Assembly (NCBI RefSeq): GCF_905475345.1
Contig: NC_066601.1
Location: 3,877,501 to 3,941,500, forward strand
Source: Vespula vulgaris
Taxonomy: Eukaryota > Arthropoda > Insecta > Hymenoptera > Vespidae
Direction of reading: 5' to 3'
Length of the DNA: 64,000 nucleotides
Part shown: piece by piece, positions 42,711 through 56,004 of the stretch
Layout: every line of letters starts with the position of its first letter
Numbering within the stretch: the first letter of the stretch is position 1
Position numbers and translations under genes: made by a program
The notes under the pieces: model-generated
What the model saw: only the letters and a program-made list of their open reading frames with translations
Databases searched by the model: none
Told to the model about the DNA's origin: nothing

Positions 42711-42830
42711 CTATCGATCGATCGATCGATCGATTGATCGATCTACTCGTCTATTCGTCTATCTATCGATCTATCTATCTGTCTGTCTATCTATCTATCT
42801 ATCTATCTGTCTATCTATCGTTTTGTCTTT
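42711..42830. repeat. (ATCG)n and (CTAT/CTGT)n tetranucleotide tract
   Basis: Adjacent tetranucleotide repeats: ATCGATCG units, self-complementary, at about 42714-42744, then CTAT and CTGT units to about 42830. Confidence 0.9.
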
Positions 42831-42886
42831 CTCATATGCGTATTTACGTACACACACACACACACACATACACGTTGTGCGTGCCC

Positions 42887-42922
<36 letters not shown>

Positions 42923-43806
42923 TTTTCTCTTTGTGCGCGCGCGTACGTACACGCCTCTCCTTTCCAAGCGCGTCCTCGTCGTTCGGTTCGGTTCACGCGC
43001 CTATGTTTCCAGTGACACGCTGCGGAACTTTTCCTTGCGAGAGGGACCGTACAGAGAGAGAGAGTGAACGGATGGATGAGAGAAGAAGACTTTGAGTGTA
43101 AGAGCGAATAAGAGAGAAAAAAAGAAAGGAAAAAAAAAGAAAAAAAGAAGTAAAAAAAGGGAGAAGGGAGAAGAGACAAGAAGGAAAAGCGAAAGTTCAA
43201 AGTCGACAGAAGAGGAACGAGGAAGGAAGATAATCAGAGTCAGAGGGTGCCAAGAATAGAGCGATATAAAGACAGACGGACAAAGTGATAGAGATATAGA
43301 GGGAAAGAGTGGAAGAGATAGAAAGATAAAGAAGAAAGAAGAGAGTGGAGCAGCCATTTTGATCGGTGGCTGTGCGCGTTGCCGCTGACCGTGATGGTGT
43401 TGTTTGATGTGTCTACCGGCATCGGTGTTTTTCGTGACTGATAGTTGTGTTTCATGGGTCAGTGTTATCTCTTCGTTTAGAGATTTACGATCAAGAAAAA
43501 AAGAAGGAGGATAGTCTCGATCGGAAAGAAAGAGAGAGAGAGAAAGAGGGAGAGAGAAAGAGAAAAAGAGAAAGAGCGAGAGAGAACAAGTGCGTGAGAA
43601 AGGCAGAGAACGAGAGAGAGAGAGAAAGTGAGCGAGCGAGCGAGCGAGCGAGAGAGCGAGAGAGAGAGAGAGAGAGAAGCATTGCAGGGTGCGTGTTGTG
43701 CGGGGGTGCACCGCTCTCCGGTGGGCATGGGGCTCGAGAGGGGGATCCGCCCCCTCTCGTAACCGCCGCGAAGCGCCAAGATTTCCCGCATCGAGTTCAT
43801 CGAGAA

Positions 43807-43887
43807 ATGGGGGCTGACCCCTGTCCTCAAACCGAGGCAGGACCTACGCCCCCACCGGAATGGTGCGGAGGAACACGGCGACACGAG
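43807..43887 (+). other. Candidate alternative coding first exon in CpG island
   Basis: ATG at 43807 has strong context (A at -3, G at +4) and opens 27 codons beginning MGADPCPQTEAGPTPPPEW and ending RRHE at a fair donor, GAG|gtacgc. This is non-repetitive, GC-rich and coding-like. However, the donor phase is 0 while Shaker exon 2 needs phase 2, so a direct join would be out of frame. It could be 5' UTR, join an unseen exon, or not be an exon at all. Confidence 0.2.
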
Positions 43888-44195
43888 GTACGCTCTCTCT
43901 CTTATCTCCTTTTTTTTTCCTTCCTTTTGATCTTTTTCACCCTCTTCCTTTTCCTCTTTTCTTTTCTTTCTTTCCTCCATTTCGTTTGAAAAACAAATTT
44001 TCCTTTGCTACCCTTTCTTATCTTCTTTTTCCTCTTTTTTTCTTTTTTATTTCTCTCCCTTTCGAAAAGCGAATTTTGTACTCTTCTTTTTTCTCTTTTC
44101 CCCCCAGGTCTTATATGCGATATCACATTTATCTATCTGTCTTATTCTCTTCTTATCGTTCCTCTCCGACGTGCTGGCGCTGGCGCTGTCGCGCT

Positions 44196-44218
44196 CGCGC
44201 GCGCGCGCGCACGCGCGC
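44196..44218. repeat. Alternating CG/CA run (Z-DNA-prone)
   Basis: A 23-nt strictly alternating pyrimidine-purine run of CG with one CA step, at the 3' edge of the CpG-rich island. Confidence 0.85.
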
Positions 44219-44419
44219 CCTCCTCGAGAGAACCGACTTTCCGTTCGTCCGGCAACGTGACGCCCACCCCCGTGCGCTATCTATTGTACAACCGCGTGTG
44301 TACAACGACGGCCCTTGCATTTTTCTACTTCTTTATTATCTGCTTGTGGATTTGCATTTTCTTTTTTATTTCTTTTTTTGTAATCGAGATCGTTCGTGTA
44401 TACTGGGTGTATTTTCGTT

Positions 44420-44510
44420 TTTTCTTTTCTTTTCTTTTCTTTTCTTTTCTTTTCTTTTCTTTTTCTTCTTCTTCTTCTTCTTCTTCTTCTTCTTCTTCTT
44501 CTTCTTCTTC
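44420..44510. repeat. (TTTTC)n then (TTC)n pyrimidine tract
   Basis: About eight TTTTC pentamers pass directly into about 15 TTC triplets, forming a 90-nt pyrimidine tract just downstream of the CpG-rich island. Confidence 0.93.
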
Positions 44511-46921
44511 TGGAAGTTTCTTATCGGAAAGTTTCTGGTGAATATATATACATATATATATATATATATGTATGTGTGTGTATATATATATATATTGTTA
44601 CATTTTTTTTAATAAGCTGCTCGTATCAATGTGTGTGTGCAGAAATGTTTCTTAATTCTCTAGTACAGTAGAGTTCTTTCGTTGTAAATATCGAGTTTGA
44701 TGAGTTTCGTAGAAGGATTATGTGTGCATGTAATAGAAGAGATTACGTACGATAAGTGTTGTCTTAATCTACGCGAGGAAGTAATAGTAGATTAATGTTT
44801 TTACGATTTTTATTTTAGCTCGAAGGAAAAGCTAAATTACAGTAATTTGCGAGCGTGCACTTAGAGTTGCGAGTGTGGTAGTAAAGAGTTAAGAGAGAAA
44901 GGGAGAGAGAAAGAGAGTGAGAGGGAGAGAGACAGAGAGAGAGAGAGAGAGTTACAGAATTGCTTAAATTATTTCAAAGGTGGTACTAAGTTTATGATCT
45001 TGGAGATTATTAAAAGTTTCTAAAAGAATATTGCCTTGGAACGCTCTTACAATTATAATGATCTTTTTTCTCGAAGCAATTTAATTGTTGGAGTTTAAAA
45101 AAAGAAAAGAAAAGAAAAGAAAAGAAAAGAAAAGAAAAAACGTCGGATACGTGTGCATATTATTTTGCAATGAAAAAAAAAAGAAAAAACAACAAAAAAT
45201 AGAAAAGAAAAAAAATTTCGATTGAATGTACACCTGTGTGAGAATTTTTTTGCATGACCGTAGACTGTATTTTATCGGATATTAGATGTGTATATAAGTT
45301 TGCACGAATTTATTTTTTTTTTTTTACAAGACATTAATAATAAACCACCCCCTCGTCTATTACGTACACACATACGCACACATATATTATCGTCGCGATA
45401 TTTTTGGGAAAGAAAAACGTCGATGGACCGTTTTCTTCTTTCTCTTTTTCTTTTTTTTTTTTTTTTTTACTTTCTTTCCGTTCCCCTTTCTTTCATGATA
45501 TTTACGAAAAACGGCTGCTCCAATCGCGTCTCGTTGCAAAGCTACGAGTGTTTATAGAAGGAACGTGTGGGCCCAGCTGTGTACGTAGAACACAAATCGT
45601 ATAATCGTTAGATTAGAGACGATGCACGCGTTTTCATATAATCCTTGTTGCCAGCGTATAGAATACGTGTTCGTCGATCTCTCGTCCTCGAGAATGATCC
45701 TATAATCATAATTTACTAATTTATTACGTAAACCATAATAATTTTTGTGTAGTTCGAATCGGAAAGAAGACGCGAGTTCGTATATGAGAAAAGAAAAAAA
45801 ATTGGCAAATAGAAACGAGAGAGAGAGAAAGAGAGAGAGAGAGAGGGAGAGAGAGAGAGAGAGAGAGAGAAAGAGATGTTGCTTTTTATAGTCCCTTCAC
45901 CGTGTTAATCGCAACTACAAAATTGTCCTTTCGTCGATGTATGTATTTTTCAGGCGCGTAAGAAGGTGTCGTCACTTTTGTCTGAATAACGAAGACGGTT
46001 CTCCCGATGTACAATTGCATGCGGATCGTTTGAGAGAGAAAACTCTGTTCTTTACGATTTGGCAACGATAACACTACTGGAACTATAGTTACACTTTTGT
46101 ACCCCTGAATTAGTCATTAAGAGAATGGCAAACACGAGGTATTCTTTATCGTAAGACGTTTTTTTACCAAGATTTCCAATTAATTAAATAATTAGTCATT
46201 AGAATTATATTATTAGCTGGATAGTCTTTAAATAATAGAATGCTGAAAGCTTTGCGAATATAAACATGAACATGAATTTTTTTTCTTTTTATTTTTCCTT
46301 TCTTTTCGTCTTCTTCTTCTTCTTCTTTTTCTTCCTTTTCCTTTTTTTTGTTTCTTTCTTTTTATCTTTTTTTATCCTTTCTTTCTTTCTTTCTTTCTTT
46401 TTTTTATTTCCGTTCTCTTTCTGTTCACTTATAATACGAAATAGGGTAAATAAATGCTTTGGGACTTGGCTATAAAAAACGTGGCGCACGCTCAGAATAT
46501 AGATCGGTGCTTTTCGCGAATAGGTTTTACATATATACAATATATATATATACATATATACTTATGGGTATTTAAGAAAGAATTGGTCCGATTTCATGGA
46601 TCACGAATAATGTTTAGTGTCGATGAAAACTAAGTTACAGACGCTTAACCATTTAAGAAATCAAATATCATTTGTCATAGTTTTTGTTCTTCGAAAGAGA
46701 TGTTTCTCTCCTTTTAGATATACCGGAAAGTATCGAAAAATACTCGGACAAATTTAGTGTCACACGAGGCAATGTTTTCTCCTTGAGCGTCAGTCGTTTC
46801 TATTCTTATTCGTGTACGATTCAGTACGAGTGAGCTTCTGCGTTGTCATCCCACGCCTTGCGTTTCGCTTTTCATTCTTCGCACGTTTTTCTTCTTCGTG
46901 AACTTTCTGCAAGAAGAAAGA

Positions 46922-46956
<35 letters not shown>

Positions 46957-47493
46957 CTGAAAAAAAATAATATTTTGAATTCGAAGGATCGTCGAAGAAA
47001 AATTTGACAGATTTTTCTTTAGAAATTAGATATAAATATAAGAGTGCGAGCGGAGATGGAAAAAGATATTGAAATCATCGTTGTTATTAATGAATATTTA
47101 GACATCGACATATATGTTCTATTTTGGAGTACCGAGAAGTCGAGGACGATAAATCATTCCCTTGAAAGTTTCAATTTTGGAATTCCTCGAGAAATATAGT
47201 TTACGATCCAGGTGCCATAAGATTTTACATATCCTCACGGATAATCAACGGAATCGTCCGGAATATCTCAAGAAAAGAGATGGAATGAGAGCTAAAGAGA
47301 ATCGTGATGTAACTCCATCGCGTGAATAGTTTAAAAATATCTTTGTTCTTGACCCGTTGGGTTATATTCAGAACACGAGTTAATGTATTCCTTCGTTTAG
47401 TCATATATATACATACGTACATACATATATATATATATACACACGCACAAATATATATATGTATTTATACGTGTGTGTGTGTGTGTATTTCTA

Positions 47494-47529
<36 letters not shown>

Positions 47530-48578
47530 CTAGAAATGATGTATGATATGTATGTATATTCTCGTTGGAATGCATAGCGGTCATTGAGCCCGGGCAAAAC
47601 GTCTGATAATGTCTCTACGAGGACGATGGTTAGCATAACGTAATGGGCTTTCAGCTTACGTGGAATGCGTGTTACGATCGTTCGAGTTGATTCAGCTTTT
47701 ACATAAACGCCTGCTCGTCTGTTTTTTCTTCTCCTTCTTCTCGAGCACAAAAAGGGATTCCTTTCTAGTACACTTTATTCTCCTTCAAACATTCGCATTC
47801 TTACGAAAGAAAGTGAAGCTAGTTCTCTCGAGTAAATCCATATCGTTTTACATAATGTTATATATATTATCGAGAAATCCCGATCGTTGAAAATATTGTA
47901 ACGCGTTAAGAAAATTCATCGAAGGGTGTTAATATTTCGTTAATTAAAATTCTTGCGACGAATTCGCACCAAAACTTTTCATGGTTTGATATATATATAT
48001 ATATATATGTATACATATATATAAAGAGCAAACTAAGCTCACGAATAAATAATCCGATAGCGATTATATATATATATATATATATAATCGTTAGAGATTA
48101 CACTTTAAATCCTCGGATCTCTCGGTGATCAAAGTTAAGTGATCTCCTGCGAATCGATCGTAAGATTGAAATTTATTACAACGTTTATCGATTCCATCGA
48201 ATGATATCGATGGTTGAATAAAGTATTGCAAAATCGAGAGGCCACGAAATATGACTGTTCTCAATAGCATGGTAAACGAATGATATCATCAAGATCGTAT
48301 TAACGACGTAGACGATGAGCTAGCTACCCTTCGATACTCCGTTGAATATGACAGGAAATTTACGAATATCGCGTAATCACGTTTTCATACTTACTATTAG
48401 TTTTATGGCCGCCGAACGCTCGAACTTTAGTGTCCCTTTATTGATATCACCTTTATTGTCCGCCGAAGCTCATCAAGCTGCCGTTAAAACCTTAATGACA
48501 CTTTTTGCTATAAATGGATTCGACGAAAAATTGATTGGTCGGAACGTGATGTATGAAAAAGAACGAAAGAAAGAATGA

Positions 48579-48628
<50 letters not shown>

Positions 48629-48793
48629 AAATATATCGACCTACATGCGTCATATACAATATTTGAACATTTTTTTTCTTCATTTATCTGTCATTTTAAT
48701 CTCCATATACTTTCCTATCTCGTTTTCCAGCGTTTAGCATTAATTTCTTTTTTTTAATTTCCCTTTATCTAACATCAGAACTAGTCTTTTCAT

Positions 48794-48824
<31 letters not shown>

Positions 48825-49010
48825 CCTTTTTTGTTTGTTTGTTTCTTTTTTTTTCTTTTCACTATGTACAATATAATTGCATATTTATTCTTCCTGCGTA
48901 TACAACCTGATATTATTTATTTCTTTTTTTATCTTTATTACATGTTATATATCCATAAAAGTCTGACGAATTAATCTCAAGCGGACTTTTACTACTTGGT
49001 AGATGAACAT

Positions 49011-49043
49011 AAGTAAGTAAGTAAGTAAGTAAGTACTTACTTA
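49011..49043. repeat. (TAAG)n tract ending in a palindrome
   Basis: Tandem AAGT units run into their own reverse complement, giving the perfect 18-bp palindrome TAAGTAAGT/ACTTACTTA at 49026-49043. Confidence 0.88.
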
Positions 49044-50199
49044 TATCGTACGGTGCATGCGCAAGCGAGATACCGAAGGAGCGTTAACTTAGCGTGGGCG
49101 TTTTGATCCTCGCGCTCACGTGCGTGAATGCACCGAAGCGAGGGCGTTTGCATAGCATTGCAAACGAGAGAGATAGAAAGATAGAGATAAAGATAGAGCA
49201 AGAAAGAGAGAGAAAGAGAGTAAAGCTCTTTGTATCCTCGTCGATGGTTATGACTCGCCAACACATTTAAATAATCGGCGCACCTGCTTATCTCGATGAA
49301 TCGTGTTTAAAGAATTTTATTACATATTCAAGTATCGATCCACGCGTGAGAGTGAAATGAAAAAAGAAACAATAAAAAAAGATAAAAGAGAGAGAGAAAA
49401 AGAGAAAAAGAAAATGCAAATATGTAATGTACTATGGATAGGATAACGTGGGAAAACACCTTCGTCCGTTTAAATGTCAAGATAAACAAGTCGAAGGAGT
49501 CGTTCCTACGAGAAATTCAATTCTTTCTAGATACTCAACGTCTACTCGTGATCGTTCAAACGAGTAATCGAGAAATTGCTGACACCTTAAGTGTCGAGTC
49601 GACAGACTTATTAGCCTTTCTCTTCTACCTCTATTTTTCGCATACTTCAAAGATAATAAGAGTATCTATTGTAGCCGAAAATATGTAAAGTAGAATGTAA
49701 GAAGAAGGTAATAGGGATAGGTCAAAGTAGTAAAAAAGCCAGGTAGCTGTGGCCAGCCTGTTAAACTCTTCTTCAGAATTCTGAATTAATAATGAAGAGA
49801 AAAAAGAGAGAGAGGAAACGAGAGAGAAAGAAAGAGAGAGAGAGAGAGATAAAGAGAACGAGGTGGTACTTCATCTTCAGTGATACATACGATGCTCTCG
49901 AAAATATACACGTTATGTACATACACGTCTATACACACGCGACGCACGCACTTAGACACAGACACATTTTCTATGCAAGTATACATACCGATACTACCTT
50001 CTGGCTGACGAGTGCAAGGTGTAGCTACTTAAGGACGCATGCAGACTCAGCTCTTTCGTGCTTCCTAAATCTAACCACCTTCGAACTGGGTCACCTTCGT
50101 TTTCAATGACGAACACAATGCGAACGCACATGCATGATTTTTCTACAAGGAAACTTTGTCTATTGATAGGATTGTATTTTCATCGAGATCGGTTGCTTC

Positions 50200-50237
<38 letters not shown>

Positions 50238-51683
50238 ATCTATCTCTACCTCTATCTCTCTCTCTTTCTCTCTGTCTGTTTGTCTATCTGTCTGACTTCG
50301 TCTATCCTTTACAATGGACAATCGACTGGACAATTCTATGGAGTTTGAGTGAAAGTATCGTGAGTAAATCTTGTCGATCGGGACGGAACGTTTTTGTTAA
50401 CGTGCTTGTCAAGAGCTTGAAAGATACAATGTATTAGATCGATATCGAAAGGAACGATAGAATCAATGGTATACGTTTGAGAAAATTAATACTTTGTAAA
50501 TTAAATAGTTTTCTTCAAAAATAACTTTTAACATCGATTTTGTAACGTCCAGTGCATTTAATGATTCTTTTCTTTTCTTTTTCTTTTCTTTTTAAACGGC
50601 GAATTAAGTTTTATTATTTTATTAGAAAAGTTACTGATAAAAGTATTTCTAATATTCGTGTTAATTAACGATCATTGATATCTTTGTTTAAAATTGGAAA
50701 TATTCGTTGATCTAGATTTATATGATATTATTATTGTTCGATTCTTAGGATTGGTCAGAAGATCCTTCATAAATTTACAACGTCACGTTAACGTCGATCG
50801 TTGAAAAAGAACACCGAGTATCGAGTGAGAGAATATCGATAGGCTCATTAGCCGTAGAAGTTTAAATCAGAGAGGGTCTTCTGGTCGATGAAAGAATAAC
50901 TTTTCTACACAAAGTAGGTAGGTATATAAGTTTCGTAATAAGCGTCGTGGAAGAACCTTTTGTCAGGCTGATACGAGCATAATGTCACATCAAATTTACC
51001 CTTAAAGTATATAAGGTTAACACACATTCCAGTATATGGTATTAAATTATTTTAAAAGTTTATAGAAAAAAAAGAAAGATTTAATTAAACCAACAAATCG
51101 TTTCGGTTTAAGAAAAAATTCACAAAGAAACAACGAAGGATTTTGACGAATCGATTGGAACTAATCTCGAATATCTTGTTTTATTTTCTCGAAAAAAATA
51201 TTTATATATATATATCTACATATATGTATATACTTTGCATGTACATACGAGACGTTAAACAAAAATAGCTCAAGGAGTATAAGGTGAGATCCTTTGCATC
51301 GTTCGTGTCTCTTTCCCTGATGTAGGTCAGGTCACAACGACGAATTATGCTAAGACACGTATCACGTGCATTCGATTTTTGAGGAGAGTTGTACTTTACT
51401 CTTCAAACTTGACTATTAAAAAGAGACAAACGATCCTTCGAAACGTTCTCAACGGTAAATTGAATGTTCGTTATTCTTCGGCCCTTAATTATACCGAGTG
51501 AATTCTTAAATATGAAATAGCGTGTAACATGGCATATCTACACGATTCGATTGCTATTAACCGACTATAGCTCTTCCAACATGAGAGAAACGATAGAAGG
51601 TGTCAGTCGTTAATTGGTAACGTGAATCGAGTTTAGCGATTGCTCTCTACCGAGAACCAATTCCATTTATATGACCGTATTCA

Positions 51684-51729
<46 letters not shown>

Positions 51730-52539
51730 GAATACAAGGGAAGGTGAAAAAGGAAGAGAGAGAGAGAGAGAGGGGAGAAAGAGATTTCAGAATCGATTTC
51801 TGCGGTTTGCACTTCTGTGTACACTACTGATTGAACCGAAAGCGATCGTTATTCGCATTGCTCTTGGACGTACTCGATTCGCGCGAGACAAAAAGTCTAC
51901 AATATGTTCTTTCTTTCAAATTTATCAATTCATAAACACAGTCTGTCGAAACTCTAAAACAATGATTAAAAAATTGACTTTAATCGGCAATTATAATATC
52001 AGTTTAATAGAGTTTTCAACTTGCTTTCGTTCTGTGTAGTATTGACCGAAAGGAACATCTAGTTTCGTCTAAAGTAATAGATACATCAAGTTTCTCGAAT
52101 TAATCATCGATGTAATAATAAATTATAGAGACGAAAGGAATCCACGCGTAAGTTATGATATAGTAGATCAAAGGAGAAGATCAATGAAAAGTGAATAGTG
52201 AGATATGTTTTATCCGATCCAATATACATTAATTATATTTAGATAGTCGGATGTATTTCCTTTAAAAGAAATAAATAGAAATGAGCATGGTAGGTAGTCA
52301 AGATACATCGTCGATTCGTGCACGTCGAAGGATCCGCAGTGGGTTTCGCGGTAGCGCAGTGCGAGCAAACGTAAAATATCAGTTGGCACGGCTTTCTATG
52401 CCAGACCCGGGCTGCCTGTCCTCTAACCTTTCAGTCGTAGCACACTAACCGCAGAGTGGGCCAACACGATCATAAACATATGTGCATCTACGTGGCCTAC
52501 GGTTTTAGTTGGGTACGCGATACGATACGTAAATATATT

Positions 52540-52571
52540 CCGGTCGGTGCGATCGTAAACGGACCGACCGG
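52540..52571. repeat. 9-bp perfect inverted repeat in GC-rich intronic block
   Basis: CCGGTCGGT at 52540-52548 and its reverse complement ACCGACCGG at 52563-52571 are separated by 14 nt. The pair lies in a GC-richer block (about 52300-52660) without an open frame. Confidence 0.85.
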
Positions 52572-54424
52572 TCTTACCATTTCTAGTCCCTTTTACCTTA
52601 TCGACCTTGACGAATAATCAAGCATTAAGGATCTCGTGCCAACGAACGACAACTTTACGATGATACCTGAAAAAAATAGCTCCCTTACTTTCTCCAGCTT
52701 TTACAACTTCTCCATAGAAAATCAATTCTTTCTTATTCTTTCTTTCTTTTTAATCCCAGAGACATTCATTCTTCATCGGTTTGATTAATTCATTATCGTT
52801 GTGATTGTCCTTGTTATTATTATCCTTATTACTTCGGAATCTATTCGTAGGATTATCGTTTATTTGGTTATCGGCCACGTTCGATGATATTCGTACTTAG
52901 AATGATTACGAAAATTCCATTGGAATATGTAAATATTCATTTAACTACTTTCGATTAAGTTCAATGCTCGAACGAACGTGCACATTCGGGAGGGGACATG
53001 GGGATTTTCGAAGAAAGAATATCATTCTTGCTAAAAATCTCGCTATTCTGTTGAAACAACACTGTACAATGAAAGAACGCTCGAAACATGTGTTCCCTGT
53101 CTGCCGAAGCACTTCAGGATATCTATTTCTGTGAGACGTCAAGTTATTCCGAGCTACGCTCCGGCCTCGCGAAGTGCATCGACTGTCATCGATGCTCTAG
53201 GAATAAAGCACCGATCGTCGATATTCATGGTAAACAATTCTTTCTTTTCATTCTCTCTCTCTCTCTCTCCTCTCTCTCTCTTTTACAAGGTATTTATCAA
53301 GATTTTTTGTTTTCTTTTGACACAAAAACGTGAACGCATATTAATTCCAGGATGTACTAAAACGAATTAGTTCCTTCCTCTTTTATTAATAAGTATTTTT
53401 ATTATTCATGAAAACTACTATTAACTATATATTACACCGTAGAAAAATACTATAGAGCAAAGTGATTCATTATAAAAGCATCGATGAAGGAACGACCTCG
53501 TGCGATCGTAAAATCGATCGGAACGCAAAGTTCCGGCACATATTTCCTACACCATTTCCTCAACGACGTCTTCTTCTCTCGAAATTAATGATCCGTAAAC
53601 GAACGATTCCTTTCTTAGATTTACATTTCTTATAGCCCGGATTTTCGTTGCATCACGCGACTTGATTAATGAGGAGAAACGATTCGTTGATATGTTGCAC
53701 AAGTTTGTAAGCGACGAACTTACCTTTCGGAAATGTCGTGGACGATAAATATATGTCTATATATACATACACATATATATACATATATTATACGACCTCG
53801 TGTATATATATATATATAACGATAAGGAATAACGTCGTTAAGGGGGAACGTTATCGATCGTTTGAAAAATAATCGATAGATATTAACGAGTCGATCCTTA
53901 ATTACATTTATTCATCGTTGGTTTAGGATAATCGAAATTATGGCCAGATCTAATTTCTGGCCTGTAATATCGTTTAGATCGTTTCGTGGATGGACGTTAA
54001 TATCATTTCGTGTCAACGTTCGAGCCGAGAAACAACGATTTCCGACGATTGAAACGAAAAGCGGGACGAGCTGTTCTTTTCTTTTATTTTCATTTCTTTC
54101 CTTGACAATTCCTTCGAAAGAAAAAGAAAAGAGAGTGAAAGCTTCGTTGGGATACTGCTATCGTTGGAAAAGATTCATCTGCCACGAGATCCCTTTGTTG
54201 TTCAGACCAAACGTCTTTTGCGACGATTTTCTTCCTAGAATCGTTGCGTTTCCCGTGCTAATCTTCCTTTTCTTCTACTTCTTATTTCTCTCTGTCTCTT
54301 TTTCTTTATACATCTGACACCTCAGCCGCAAGGATTCGCGAGAAAGCAATTCGCGAGACGTTACTTGGAAAGAAATTCATAGAGTTCGAGGAAAAAGAGG
54401 AAAGAAGTGTAAGGGGTATAAAAA

Positions 54425-54486
54425 GACGACGACGACGACGACGACGACGAAGAAGAAGAAGAAGAAGAAGAAGAAGAAGAAGAAAA
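54425..54486. repeat. (GAC)n/(GAA)n compound trinucleotide tract
   Basis: About eight GAC units pass directly into about twelve GAA units. It reads as poly-Val/poly-Leu or poly-Phe on the minus strand, which is a shadow. Confidence 0.93.
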
Positions 54487-55978
54487 AGGGTAGTTGGGAG
54501 GGTTGGTAGAGGGTTAGATGGTAGAAAAGACGGCTCGACAGAGTCGAATCGACCCGGAACACCCTCGTTTGTCCACGGTGGGCGGGGCAAAGAGTCACTA
54601 CGCTTTTTCCCAGGCATCTATTTTCCTTTTCTTTTTATCCCCCTCTGTTCCGCCTTTACTCTTTGCTCTTCCTTACCTCGGGAAACATGACTATGACACC
54701 CTTTGCTCCGCTCGCCGATTTTCCATTATCCGTGAACGAGCCTCGAAGGTGCTACGACGTTGGCCATAACTTTGATATACGAATGCTATCACGTTTCGAA
54801 CTAACCCGAATAAAATAATATTCCTCAGTATCGTTTTATTATATCAATTGGAATTGTTTAGTAAGATTCTTCGAAGGAATATTTTAATTACCAAGGAGTT
54901 TGTCTATCAAAGACTGCTTTGCCTCTTTGATGATTCAAGAAATCGTTTGAAAATACTTATTATCGATTTGAAGTTATTTAAAGATTATCCTATGTATATA
55001 TTTTCGATCCGTGTTATTTCTACGTTACGTTCGAGTTCTTTTACCGAGACGTAACGTACGAAAATAATCGTCGCAATGACGATGTCGAAGATTCGTTCGT
55101 GTTCCCTTGAAGTTTAAACACGTTTCAGACGCGTCAGTTTAGACATTCCGAACGTCGGAAGATATTCGGTAAATGTCGTTAAGGATACTCGCGAAGTAAA
55201 TGGCACGTGGCTTCGCAACATTTTTCACGCTTGTAAGCGATTTACCGAGTCTTTGTTCGAGAATCTCAGTTAGAAGAGATCCTTTTAACTTTCAAGGCTC
55301 TTTCGAGACTCTTTTCAAAGATTTTCTATGGACTTCAAGGTCCTAAAACTTTCCAATTCATCTTTCTCTTTACGAAGTTCTAGCGATTTTTATTAAATCC
55401 GCGAATAGGCTCGTCGCGAGGATACGGACGACGAAATATCCATTAGGGCTATTTGTTACGGATGCATCGAAAAGAAACGAAAGTTTCGACGTTCGACCGT
55501 GGTTTGGGGAAATGTTTCTGAGTCATCGAGAAATGATTATTGGCAGAGTGCCTAGAGATTGTCATCTCGACCGGTCTTGCAGTTTAAAACTGCAATCGAA
55601 ATATCTGCATATGTGTCTATATCGTCTTTTGAAACATCATCGATCATATCCTTTGAAGGTTCGATCGCAAAGAATCTCGAACCGTGAATTGCGTAGATTC
55701 GTTGATTAGTATTAGAACGAAGGATTATCGCTAAATGCTGTAGTCGTTTAGTCTACCTAAATAGTTATCACGTAGATCGCAGATGCATCTTGGGCGATTT
55801 AAAAGCGTGCCTATATTATATATATATATATATAAATATAATATATAATATATATTTACAATACGTACATGCACACACATACATACCTATATACACATAT
55901 CTCTACGTATGTATATCGTATCATACAGTGTCATCCATTCAAAGTCTCGTGTTTGCTTCGAACGGAACGAGTTTAACG

Positions 55979-56004
55979 ATGCCTCGCGATCTTTCTCTTT
56001 TTAG
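55979..56004 (+). promoter_or_regulatory. Possible alternative start immediately 5' of exon 2
   Basis: The exon 2 reading frame stays open upstream through the acceptor, and an ATG at 55979 (A at -3) would give MPRDLSLFR-SLPKLSSQD. A transcript starting in this part of intron 1 would encode a channel without the inactivation ball. The same bases form the polypyrimidine tract of the exon 2 acceptor, so the open frame may be accidental. Confidence 0.25.

Larger units (their letters stand above)
41000..44300 (+). promoter_or_regulatory. GC/CpG-rich island, possible alternative promoter and leader
   Basis: This block is clearly richer in GC and CpG than the rest of the intron. It contains (CAG)n at 41355-41424, (TCC)n at 42111-42190, (GCGT)n near 42640-42670, ATCG/CTAT tetranucleotides at 42711-42830, a perfect 16-bp palindrome (GCGACGCC/GGCGTCGC, 41183-41198), alternating CG at 44196-44218, and candidate donors at 41108 (GGCAG|gtaagc) and 43888 (CGAG|gtacgc). 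Long open frames on both strands (up to 308 codons on the minus strand) are low-complexity translations of these repeats. An alternative Shaker transcription start, or a start for an unrelated antisense RNA, would fit, but neither is shown. Confidence 0.4.
44511..56004 (+). other. Shaker intron 1, 3' part
   Basis: No gene is supported. It contains GA tracts at 44930-44950, 45820-45870, 48588-48625 and 51689-51725, (TA)n at 46926-46954, 47494-47527 and 48065-48087, a CT tract at 50203-50234, a TAAG tract at 49011-49043 ending in an 18-bp palindrome (TAAGTAAGT/ACTTACTTA), a GC-rich block at about 52300-52660 with a 9-bp inverted repeat, and GAC/GAA repeats at 54425-54486. A 47-codon frame at 53088-53229 (MCSLSAEALQDIYF...) ends near a donor but in the wrong phase. 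The intron ends in a pyrimidine tract and ag at 56004. Confidence 0.75.

Noticed and set aside
53088..53229. 47-codon frame MCSLSAEALQDIYF... ending at a gtaaac donor
   Set aside because: Considered as an alternative Shaker first exon, but 142 nt leaves phase 1, which does not fit exon 2, and the donor is mediocre.
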